Source of the DNA: Candidatus Sulfopaludibacter sp. SbA3
GTDB lineage: Bacteria > Acidobacteriota > Terriglobia > 2-12-FULL-54-10
Assembly (NCBI GenBank): GCA_945865705.1
Contig: CAMBEY010000124.1
Location: 1 to 8,205, forward strand
Length of the DNA stretch: 8,205 bases
Direction of reading: 5' to 3'
Positions 1-7,434 of this stretch are shown here, piece by piece. The stretch's first letter is position 1. Each line of letters begins with the position of its first letter. Under the pieces are notes generated by a model. That model did not search any database and was not told the origin of the DNA. It saw nothing but the letters and a program-made list of their open reading frames with translations. Position numbers and translations under genes: made by a program.

Positions 1-467
1 GCCAGGTGCGAGAGCGGTTGCGGCTCCCACTCGCGGATCGCCTCATAGGCCAGGTCGAGTTCTCCGGTGCGCACGCCGCTGAGCCCGCGCAGACGGCGCG
101 TCACGCGACTCTCCGTGCCTGGCGGATGATGGTGCCCCAGACAGGTGCAGATGTTCTTCCGGCGCAGCAGGACCACCACGAATGACGGCGTCCGTTCCAG
201 TACATCGCGGTAACGATGGCGGTAGCGCTCCGGCAGACTCGGCCAGGTTTCTGCAATGGATTCCTTGAATTGCTCCATCCCATTGCGGTCGCTGCGCACA
301 TAGGAGATCAGCACAAGGGGAAGCGCGTCGGCGGGGCGCACCAGAATCTGCTCGCTGCCGCGCAGCCAGCGGTAGAGATGCCAAATCATGCCGTGTTGTT
401 TATGGATCAACCTTGCGTGGCCTGTCTGGCCGGTACGGCCAGAGCGCAGCGACCCACTTAGGGACAT
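1..467 (-). CDS. Hypothetical protein, 3' end beyond left edge
   Basis: I do not recognise this protein. An uninterrupted minus-strand frame runs off the left edge, leaving 155 visible codons. The readable part contains MIWHLYRWLRGSEQILV, then PLVLISYVRSDRNGMEQF, a basic stretch (PERYRHRYRDVLERT), the hydrophobic strand SFVVVLL, and KNICTCLGHHHPPG, a Cys/His cluster that could bind metal. I chose the ATG at 467 because GAGGTG sits six bases upstream. The first 26 residues it adds are Gly/Arg-rich and overlap a DNA hairpin (427-441). The next in-frame ATG, at 389, gives a more protein-like N-terminus but has no ribosome binding site. The gene starts 79 bases after the radical SAM gene ends on the same strand, so the two could share a transcript. 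Function is unknown. Two other minus frames here are also open but have less natural composition. Confidence 0.55.
   Translation of the reverse strand, partial: MSLSGSLRSGRTGQTGHARLIHKQHGMIWHLYRWLRGSEQILVRPADALPLVLISYVRSDRNGMEQFKESIAETWPSLPERYRHRYRDVLERTPSFVVVLLRRKNICTCLGHHHPPGTESRVTRRLRGLSGVRTGELDLAYEAIREWEPQPLSHL
427..441. repeat. Short perfect inverted repeat (hairpin)
   Basis: TGGCCG and CGGCCA form a perfect 6-bp stem around a 3-base GTA loop. It lies inside the 5' end of the partial left-edge gene if that gene starts at 467, or in its leader if it starts at 389. There is no T-tract on either side, so it is not a classical terminator. It could be a leader structure or chance in G+C-rich DNA. 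Confidence 0.35.
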
Positions 468-546
468 CAGGGCACCTCGTTATCGGAGGACGTTCCTTAC
501 TGCTGATTCCATTCTACATCTTCTCCGGCGCGGCGCGGTTCGGACT

Positions 547-1536
547 TCAGCCCCCAGCAAATAGCGTGAGCTGAGAGCGTGCTGCGAAGGGTTGCAGCAC
601 CGTGTCGTCACTCCGTCCGTTCAGCCCATGTTTGGCGCGCAGGGCCGCGACGCGCTCCTGCAACTGTCGTTCATAATCCCCGCGCAGATAGGGGCCGGAT
701 GAATAGAGTCTTTCATAGCGAAGCATGAGGTGCGGGAACTGCTCTTTGAGAAATGGCAGGAAAGCTGCCTTGGCCGACGGCTGCAGGAAGAGTACGTTCA
801 CGGCCAGATACGACGCTCCCGCGGCGGCGGCCCGCTCGGCAAGCATCTCTAATTCGCCGTGGCCATCCGTGATTTCCGGCAGCACCGGCATGGCGAACAC
901 GGACACGTGAATTCCCGCGTCGGCCAGCGCGCGGACGGCCTTCAGCCTCAGCTCCGGGCGCGGCGCGCGTGGCTCCAGAAGCCGCGCCAAGTCTTCCCGC
1001 AGAGTGGTGATGGTGAGGTGAATGCGCAGGTGATTCTCGCGCGCGAACTCCCGCAGCAGGGGTATATCCCGCATGATCAGGTCCGACTTGGTGGTGATGG
1101 AAACACGCAGTCCGCGAAACTCATTGAGCGTTTCGAGTATCGCGCGCGTCGTCCCATACAGCCGCTCGGCTGGCTGATAGGGATCGGTGGCGGTGCCCAG
1201 GGCTATCTCGCCAGCGGGGTCGCGAGCCAGCTCGCGGCGCAGGATTTTTCCAGCGTCCTGCTTGCTGTAAATCTTCTCCTCGAAGTCGAGCGGATCGTCC
1301 AGTCCCATGAACTCGTGGGTGTAGCGCGCGTAGCAATACTTGCAGCCGAACTCGCAGCCGCGATACGGGTTGATCGTCCAGCGAAAGGGCAGGCGAGGAC
1401 TGGTGCAGGGGTTCAAGATGGAATGCGTGGGCAGCAGGAAGTATTCTGCTGACTGTTTTTCTTTTAATTTCATGCTGTTAGCGGCCATTCGGGCAATGCC
1501 TACGGTGTCGCCCGGCGACGCCGCGTTGCTATGCAT
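547..1536 (-). CDS. Radical SAM protein, SPL-like / Rv2578c type
   Basis: This is a predicted radical S-adenosylmethionine enzyme of 329 residues with a [4Fe-4S] cluster. The cluster motif Cys61-x3-Cys65-x2-Cys68 lies in NPYRGCEFGCKYCYAR, the hallmark of the spore-photoproduct-lyase-like branch. GTATDPYQPAE (114-124) and the TTKSDLIMRDI and HLTITT segments follow, as in Rv2578c/PA0069-type proteins. The SAM-binding and barrel regions appear complete. The reaction of these non-spore-former homologues is not established, so DNA photolesion repair should not be assumed. The start is uncertain. ATG 1536 is used, but GTG 1569 and ATGs at 1488 and 1473 are in frame and none has a clear ribosome binding site; recognisable family sequence begins around GIARMAANS, upstream of the 1473 start. 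An IS1595-type element begins only about 30-65 bases upstream and is divergent, so the native promoter may have been displaced. Confidence 0.88.
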   Translation of the reverse strand: MHSNAASPGDTVGIARMAANSMKLKEKQSAEYFLLPTHSILNPCTSPRLPFRWTINPYRGCEFGCKYCYARYTHEFMGLDDPLDFEEKIYSKQDAGKILRRELARDPAGEIALGTATDPYQPAERLYGTTRAILETLNEFRGLRVSITTKSDLIMRDIPLLREFARENHLRIHLTITTLREDLARLLEPRAPRPELRLKAVRALADAGIHVSVFAMPVLPEITDGHGELEMLAERAAAAGASYLAVNVLFLQPSAKAAFLPFLKEQFPHLMLRYERLYSSGPYLRGDYERQLQERVAALRAKHGLNGRSDDTVLQPFAARSQLTLFAGG

Positions 1537-1603
1537 CGGGAACAGTTCTGCTGATGTGGGGGGCCGCACCGCAACACATTCGCTTTATATGGCAATAATA
1601 TAC

Positions 1604-1632
1604 TTGACAGACCAAATTTTCTTTGATACAGT
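1604..1632 (+). promoter_or_regulatory. Transposase promoter at the left IS end
   Basis: A perfect -35 box TTGACA (1604-1609) is followed, after exactly 17 bases, by TACAGT (1627-1632), which matches 4 of 6 bases of the -10 consensus. Transcription should begin near 1638-1640, on or next to the transposase ATG at 1639. That implies a leaderless or nearly leaderless mRNA. The GGGG just before the ATG is too close to act as a normal ribosome binding site. Confidence 0.6.
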
Positions 1633-1638
1633 TGGGGT

Positions 1639-2610
1639 ATGGAAAACACACCCAAAACACTCCAAGAGGCGATGATCTACTTCGCTGATTTCGAGAACTG
1701 CAAGCGGTTCATGGTTGATCTTCGTTGGGCCGATGGCAAGGCAACCTGCCCACAGTGTGGCTCCGAGAAAGTTGCCTATCTTGAGAACGCCCGCGTATGG
1801 AAGTGCTACGGGAAGCACGCCAAAGCAAAGTTCTCACTCAAGACTGGCACGATCTTTGAGGACTCTCCAATCGGCTTGGAGAAATGGCTCCCGGCAGTAT
1901 GGATGCTGGTGAACTGCAAGAATGGTGTGAGTTCCTACGAGATTCATCGCGCTTTGAAAGTAACGCAGAAGACCGCGTGGTTCATGCTTCATCGCATCCG
2001 TCTAGCTGTCCAGTCCGGCTCATTTGTGAAGTTGGGCGGGGTAGGCAAGGAAGTTGAAGTTGATGAGACGTTCATCGGCGGGGCTGGCTACAATATGCAC
2101 GCAAAGAGGAAAGCACGCATGAAGGCTGGCCGCAGGGGTGGAAGCAAATACGGCAAGACTGTTGTGCAGGGACTCTTGGAGCGCAACGGGAAAGTACACG
2201 CCCGCGTTTTAGGACGGATGGATGCGGAGAAACTGCGCGACACCGTTCGCAATCACGTTGAGCCGGGAACCGCGCTGATGACCGATGCTATTCCGGTGTA
2301 TAGGCATATCGGCAAGGAAGGATACGATCACAAGTTCGTCGACCACGCCGTTGAGTACGTTGACGGGCGCGTTCACACGAACGGGATTGAGAACTTCTGG
2401 TCGCTGCTGAAGCGTGGCATCGGCGGAACGTATATTGCCGTAGAGCCGTTCCATCTATTCCGCTACGTTGACGAACAGGTATATCGGTTCAACACGCGGA
2501 CAGAGTTCAACGATTCGACTAGGTTTGAATTTGCTATGGATCAGATTGTTGGGAAGCGCCTGACGTACTCGGAGTTGACGGGGAAGGAGGGCCTTAGTCA
2601 GGCCTTCTAA
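1639..2610 (+). CDS. IS1595-family transposase (ISXO2-like DDE)
   Basis: A complete 323-residue transposase that catalyses cut-out and insertion of its own element. The N-terminus (about 8-70) is a zinc-ribbon region, CPQC at 37-40 followed by Cys56 and His60, ending in the FSLKTGTIF signature. A helical, probably DNA-binding segment follows (81-125, WLPAVWML...HRIRLAVQ). The catalytic domain has Asp142 in VEVDETFIGG, Asp216 in LMTDAIPVY and Glu251 in HTNGIENFWSLLKRGIGG, with Asn248 nearby as in family members. The basic block 155-173 (KRKARMKAGRRGGSKYGK) lies between the first two acidic residues. All motifs are intact with no frameshift, so the enzyme may be active. Its promoter is at 1604-1632 and a hairpin overlaps its last codons. 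Family assignment is confident; the subgroup is not. Confidence 0.93.
   Translation: MENTPKTLQEAMIYFADFENCKRFMVDLRWADGKATCPQCGSEKVAYLENARVWKCYGKHAKAKFSLKTGTIFEDSPIGLEKWLPAVWMLVNCKNGVSSYEIHRALKVTQKTAWFMLHRIRLAVQSGSFVKLGGVGKEVEVDETFIGGAGYNMHAKRKARMKAGRRGGSKYGKTVVQGLLERNGKVHARVLGRMDAEKLRDTVRNHVEPGTALMTDAIPVYRHIGKEGYDHKFVDHAVEYVDGRVHTNGIENFWSLLKRGIGGTYIAVEPFHLFRYVDEQVYRFNTRTEFNDSTRFEFAMDQIVGKRLTYSELTGKEGLSQAF
2587..2607. terminator. Hairpin between convergent IS genes, possible terminator
   Basis: GAGGGCCT (2587-2594) pairs with AGGCCTTC (2600-2607) over 8 bp, including one G-T wobble, around a 5-base loop. It ends directly before the transposase stop codon at 2608-2610 and lies between two convergent genes, where a bidirectional terminator is expected. 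Neither side has a T-tract, so it is not a textbook intrinsic terminator. It could also be a 3' stability hairpin. Confidence 0.4.
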
Positions 2611-2621
2611 TCCGTATAGGC

Positions 2622-2795
2622 TCAAGCGCGGGAGGCGGAAGGGCGCGTAGCCATTCGCTTCTTGGCTTTCTTTTCAGCCTCTAGTTTTGCCTTGATTTCT
2701 GAATGCGGAACGGCCATGAGCCGCTGCATAAAACTCTTGAACTTGCCGTACTCGCCCTGCTCATTCTTGGCGGAAAGGTTTGGGTGACTAGGCAT
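2622..2795 (-). CDS. Small IS passenger protein, function unknown
   Basis: A 57-residue, highly charged protein facing the transposase gene, with 11 bases between the two stop codons. It has a polar N-terminus, a segment with spaced hydrophobic residues (FKSFMQRLMAVPHSEI, about 22-37) likely to be helical, and a Lys/Ala/Glu-rich helix (38-48) ending in a basic Ser/Ala tail. ATG 2795 is preferred because AGGAG lies ten bases upstream; a TTG at 2846 would add 17 residues read through the IS end and is less likely. Small ORFs with an F-x2-hydrophobic...V-P-x-S/K-E-I pattern next to IS1595-type transposases are something I recall from other genomes, so I infer a passenger or regulatory partner carried by the element. 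No enzymatic motif is visible. A Zn or nucleic-acid function cannot be claimed. Confidence 0.65.
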   Translation of the reverse strand: MPSHPNLSAKNEQGEYGKFKSFMQRLMAVPHSEIKAKLEAEKKAKKRMATRPSASRA

Positions 2796-2852
2796 CGGGT
2801 ACTTGCTCCTAGATAGGAGTGTGCACCGATGTGTGCCGAAAATCAAGTAGCC

Positions 2853-3641
2853 CTACAAGAAGGTTTCGAGGGGCGTGATAGCAATTCGCATAATCTCATC
2901 CAAGATCACGTTGAAGTGAACGAACAATGGCTTTCCCGACAGTGGCAATCCTGGTTCAAATGTCATCAGCGTCGAGGGGCGATAGTCCACATCCATGGGC
3001 TGATTAGGATCAATTCTGGTAACAACGAACTCTGCAACTTTTGCGCCTTTTTCGAGACGTTCACCCTGCACCAGTCCTTCAAATCTGACAATCGCCATGT
3101 TGCGCCCCGCAAGGTCATTTTGCACCATGTATTGGGCGACGAGGTGCAGTGTCCGATGTTTGTTAATTCTTTCGAGTTCGTTGAGAATCCAAAGGGGATG
3201 CTGGCTATAGTCAGAGCCCAGCAATTGCGGCTGAATTCCCTTGATCAAATTCGCCGCATGAGGATCAATGCATCCGATTCTTCTGTTTTCCTCCCCTGTG
3301 TCCATTGGACGCTCCCAGAAGATCGGGAACTCGCACTGGCCAGCAGCCTTGTCAGAGAGGGAACTGGTGTATTTTGTGGCGAGTTCGTAGATCAGATGGT
3401 CGAGAGCACTTCGGAGATTGTGGAGGAAATCCCCCAAGATCAGCCCGCATTCAATGGAGGGGAAATTCTCAACCGGATCATAGGAAAAGACGTGGCGAGT
3501 GCCTTGGCAAATAACCTCTTCTTGGTGCTTGAAAGCACTAAATGGACGGCCAGAATGGAGCCCGTACCATTCTTTGACCTTCGAGTCGTAAGACTGCAAG
3601 TGCTGCCGTGCTTTAGCTAGTTTGTGTTGGTGGGAATGCAT
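2853..3641 (-). CDS. Hypothetical protein with NLRSALDHL (Rx4H) and NKHR motifs
   Basis: A 262-residue, probably cytoplasmic protein with no signal peptide or membrane segment. It starts with a His/Lys-rich helix (1-25). At 66-90 it has a hydrophobic helix, GLILGDFLHNLRSALDHLIYE, containing Arg77-x4-His82. At 153-168 it has LNELERINKHRTLHLV. I recall both blocks as the conserved core of a widespread uncharacterised bacterial family. The Arg-x4-His in a helix preceded by Asn resembles the catalytic motif of HEPN ribonucleases, but I see no other support, so a HEPN link is only a hypothesis. The start ATG 3641 has no clear ribosome binding site. Its 3' end is 4 bases from the inferred IS border, so the last residues or the stop codon may derive from the insertion. 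G+C is about 45-50%, unlike the backbone. A full-length antisense ORF overlaps it and is judged a shadow. Confidence 0.72.
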   Translation of the reverse strand: MHSHQHKLAKARQHLQSYDSKVKEWYGLHSGRPFSAFKHQEEVICQGTRHVFSYDPVENFPSIECGLILGDFLHNLRSALDHLIYELATKYTSSLSDKAAGQCEFPIFWERPMDTGEENRRIGCIDPHAANLIKGIQPQLLGSDYSQHPLWILNELERINKHRTLHLVAQYMVQNDLAGRNMAIVRFEGLVQGERLEKGAKVAEFVVTRIDPNQPMDVDYRPSTLMTFEPGLPLSGKPLFVHFNVILDEIMRIAITPLETFL

Positions 3642-3950
3642 CGCCCGTGGAGTTTATCACGAGCTTGGTCAGCCAACTATATTATTGCCCTTTATATTCG
3701 CCTATAGTCAAGCCTTATCGCACCCGCTCCAAAGATTCTTTGAGGCTCAGGATGGGGGCATCAAGAAAGTGGTGTTCAGGGATTTCCCGCTCTGAATGGA
3801 GGTCCCCCTCTGCTATTCGATTCTGGTTGCGAGCCCGCTTCGCGTACCCTACAATCGAAATAGCAGGCGCTTTAGAAAACAGTTTGACGATTACTTCAGC
3901 ATGGCAATTTTCCAAGCAGAGTGCGGCAGACATGAAGAGCGGTAGGGAAG
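3642..3950. other. Intergenic region, A+T-rich, no firm gene
   Basis: These 309 bases separate the divergent 262-aa gene and the lipoprotein gene. The left part (about 3672-3712) is A+T-rich and may hold the promoter of the minus-strand gene. The nearest match is TTGACT with TATAGT, but they are 24 bases apart, so it is not convincing. The right part is open on both strands. The minus frame is listed separately as a weak candidate. I see no tRNA, repeat or clear terminator. Confidence 0.5.
3715..3933 (-). CDS. Possible 72-aa hypothetical protein, weak candidate
   Basis: A 72-codon minus-strand frame starts at an ATG whose first base is 17 bases from the lipoprotein start on the opposite strand. 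The peptide has a plausible mixed composition, with an amphipathic beginning (CHAEVIVKLFSKAPAISIVGY), a charged middle, and ends in LSLKESLERVR. There is no ribosome binding site upstream of the ATG and I recognise no family. The frame stays open upstream through the lipoprotein gene, which is typical of a shadow in G+C-biased DNA. It may be a remnant of a longer gene or not a gene. It is listed because it fills most of an otherwise unexplained gap. Confidence 0.22.
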   Translation of the reverse strand: MSAALCLENCHAEVIVKLFSKAPAISIVGYAKRARNQNRIAEGDLHSEREIPEHHFLDAPILSLKESLERVR

Positions 3951-4586
3951 ATGTACAAGACTGATTGTTTCCGAAAACTGATGCTCGTGGTAATGCTCGG
4001 GTTCGGCTTGACGGCGTGTAGCCAGCAGCAGATGCCGGTAGCGGAATCAAAGCCCATGGAAAGCCACTCCGCATCACCAGGACAGGGCTCAATGGACATG
4101 CCTGCAGTCGAAGGTTCGGCTTCCACGCAGGCTTCCGCCGCAGACCATCAAAAGGCTCCCGATGCGGTTCCCAGTGCGAAACCCAAAGCGGTTCCCGGCC
4201 CGGCGCATCAGGATCACGAATCCAAGCATGGCGGCGCATTTTTCATGGCTCTCGATGAGAAGCATCATGTCGAGGGCGTGCTGATGTCCCCAGGCATCTT
4301 CAAGGTTTTTCTTTTTGAGGAACATTCGCTGCCTCTGAGTAAGCAGGAGGTTGCGCGGGCGAATGCCAAAGTGCTCTGGGGCGAGCACGAAAAAGCGCCG
4401 GAGTTGGCCATGAAGCCCTCTGCCGACGGCCTTGCGCTGGAAGCTGCCGCACCTGTGAAGGTAGTCTTTCCGCTCGAGCTGACGCTCTTAATCCGCTTAC
4501 CCGGCGCGGCTGCGGATTCCCGTCCGGAGCTGTTTACATTTCCATTCAAGGAATTCACGCACGACCACACCACGCACAAGCATTGA
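3951..4586 (+). CDS. Lipoprotein with HGG...HHxEG domain and His-rich tail
   Basis: A 211-residue predicted lipoprotein. The signal peptide has a basic n-region (Lys3, Arg8, Lys9), the hydrophobic stretch LMLVVMLGFG, and the lipobox Leu20-Thr-Ala-Cys23. The following Ser24 would favour the outer membrane by the E. coli rule. Residues 25-90 are a low-complexity Ala/Pro/Ser/His linker with several Met and His residues. The C-terminal domain (about 91-202) begins KHGGAFFMALDEKHHVEG and continues with a strand-rich region (GIFKVFLFEEHSLPLS). It ends in a histidine-rich tail, HDHTTHKH. HGG...H.E domains of this look occur in periplasmic proteins linked to metal efflux, which suggests metal binding, but the role is inferred. 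No efflux genes are next to it. The AGGGA near the start is only 2 bases from the ATG; GAAGAG lies further upstream. Confidence 0.82.
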   Translation: MYKTDCFRKLMLVVMLGFGLTACSQQQMPVAESKPMESHSASPGQGSMDMPAVEGSASTQASAADHQKAPDAVPSAKPKAVPGPAHQDHESKHGGAFFMALDEKHHVEGVLMSPGIFKVFLFEEHSLPLSKQEVARANAKVLWGEHEKAPELAMKPSADGLALEAAAPVKVVFPLELTLLIRLPGAAADSRPELFTFPFKEFTHDHTTHKH

Positions 4587-4816
4587 TCCGCAGCGCTCGA
4601 GATTTCCGCTTGCGCATCGCAGGAAAAAGTGGCATACCTTGGCAAGCAAGTTGTTGATTGAGCATCGGCGCGAATGGGGATTCAGCCGGTCCGGAAGTTC
4701 GCCAGAAGTTGCAAGCCGGAATTTGCATTGTAGTTCGGCGCAGTGGCACATCATTTAGTTAGTTGCGCATAGCGGTTGCAAGCCTACGGCATTTCATCAG
4801 TTCAGGAGCTTTTGGC
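4587..4816 (+). promoter_or_regulatory. Upstream region of the E1 gene with a 10-bp direct repeat
   Basis: This 230-base spacer precedes the E1 gene. GTTGCAAGCC occurs twice, at 4708-4717 and 4775-4784, 67 bases apart, and could be a pair of regulator sites or chance. AGGAG at 4804-4808, eight bases before the ATG at 4817, is a good ribosome binding site and decides the E1 start. I found no convincing -35/-10 pair and no terminator for the lipoprotein gene. Confidence 0.35.
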
Positions 4817-7012
<2,196 letters not shown>

Positions 7013-7020
7013 AGGCCGCG

Positions 7021-7058
7021 CCAACTTCTTTTACTCGGCCCAACTTCTTTTACTTGGC
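7021..7058. repeat. Two-copy 19-bp tandem direct repeat
   Basis: CCAACTTCTTTTACTCGGC (7021-7039) is directly followed by a copy that differs at one base (T for C, 7040-7058). Each unit has short inverted ends, CCAA and TTGG in the second copy. It begins 9 bases after the E1 stop codon. It could be a protein-binding site, the edge of a mobile element, or a slippage product. Confidence 0.8.
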
Positions 7059-7098
7059 TAGTACCAGCGGTCCTATCCGATGGCCGGGCGTTCGTAGC

Positions 7099-7434
7099 AT
7101 GTTCGCCACCGTCCAGCATGACAAATTGGCGGAAGATTCAACTCTGCCCAATGTGCACACTTTCACGGTTCTGACCAAAGATCACGGAAAAGGGGAAGTG
7201 TGTGCTTGCCTCGCGTGTGTGTTCATAAGTAATCACGGCACAAAAAACGAGCCGTGGCTACCCATTCCTCCGATGCTCAATCGCGGGGAACGATGCAAAC
7301 TCTATTTGGATAATTTCGGTTATTTGGCTGCGGCGGCTCCGCCCAGTGATTCGCCAATCACCTGTGTATTGCAAATTAATGGTGGAGAATTTTTTTGGCC
7401 CTCTCGAAAACGGAGAGGAACATGGCTGGAGTGA
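7099..7434 (+). CDS. Possible hypothetical protein, weak candidate
   Basis: An open frame of 111 codons from ATG 7099; a TTG at 7054 would extend it to 126. The middle of the peptide looks protein-like, with strand-type segments around HTFTVLTKDHG, EVCACLACVFISNHG and LNRGERCKLYLDNFGYL, and PITCVLQINGGEFFW near the end. I recognise no family. Against it, there is no ribosome binding site and the last 59 bases overlap the 3' end of the convergent glycosylase gene, so the basic C-terminus is antisense to conserved sequence. Its low G+C matches the spacer rather than the flanking genes. It may be a remnant of a transferred gene that has lost its original end. Confidence 0.35.
   Translation: MFATVQHDKLAEDSTLPNVHTFTVLTKDHGKGEVCACLACVFISNHGTKNEPWLPIPPMLNRGERCKLYLDNFGYLAAAAPPSDSPITCVLQINGGEFFWPSRKRRGTWLE
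7332..7361. terminator. Two adjacent hairpins just downstream of the glycosylase
   Basis: GTGATT and AATCAC (7346-7361) form a perfect 6-bp stem with a 4-base loop. GGCGGCTCCGCC (7332-7343) is a second compact inverted repeat beside it. They lie 15-45 bases beyond the glycosylase stop codon in its direction of transcription. No T-tract follows, so termination is only inferred from position. They also lie inside the possible plus-strand ORF. Confidence 0.3.

Larger units (their letters stand above)
1601..2849. mobile_element. IS1595-family (ISXO2-like) insertion sequence, approximate ends
   Basis: The element consists of a plus-strand DDE transposase and a convergent small passenger ORF. Its ends are approximate. 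The only inverted match found at both borders is the 7-mer TACTTGA (1601-1607, and as its complement at 2843-2849). Each copy lies just outside the first gene at its end and overlaps a possible -35 box. TATGGC (1588-1593) on the left and TAGGGC just outside the right 7-mer may extend the terminal repeats with a gap. I found no convincing 8-bp target duplication, which this family normally makes; the nearest is ATTCGCTT (left) against ATTCGCAT (right), about 30 bases beyond the right border. G+C is about 50-52%, against 60-70% in the flanking backbone genes. It sits directly upstream of the radical SAM gene. Confidence 0.6.
7013..7375. other. Low-G+C spacer between convergent E1 and glycosylase genes
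   Basis: This 363-base spacer is about 48-50% G+C by hand count on sample lines, clearly below the genes on both sides. It holds a 19-bp tandem repeat, a possible plus-strand small gene and two adjacent hairpins, each listed separately. No T-tract terminator is visible for either flanking gene. Confidence 0.5.

Noticed and set aside
43..461. Alternative frames at the left edge (43-384 and 101-301 minus, 216-461 plus)
   Set aside because: Another minus frame is open across the whole region from 467 to the window edge and has a better composition and a ribosome binding site.
859..1452. 197-codon plus-strand ORF
   Set aside because: Antisense shadow of the radical SAM gene, covering its cluster-binding motif.
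1578..2888. 8-bp target-site duplication for the IS (ATTCGCTT against ATTCGCAT)
   Set aside because: One mismatch, and the right copy lies inside the 262-aa coding frame about 30 bases beyond the inferred IS end, so it does not bracket the element consistently.
2829..3620. 263-codon plus-strand ORF fully antisense to the 262-aa gene
   Set aside because: The minus-strand protein has recognisable conserved blocks (NLRSALDHL, NKHR) and a natural domain-like composition. The plus-strand translation has none, and its start lies within the IS end.
3647..3964. 105-codon plus-strand ORF ahead of the lipoprotein
   Set aside because: No ribosome binding site, composition unlike a folded protein, and it overlaps the lipoprotein start out of frame.
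4763..4816. Upstream TTG start for the E1 gene
   Set aside because: It adds 18 residues with no ribosome binding site, while ATG 4817 has AGGAG at ideal spacing and begins just before the conserved region.
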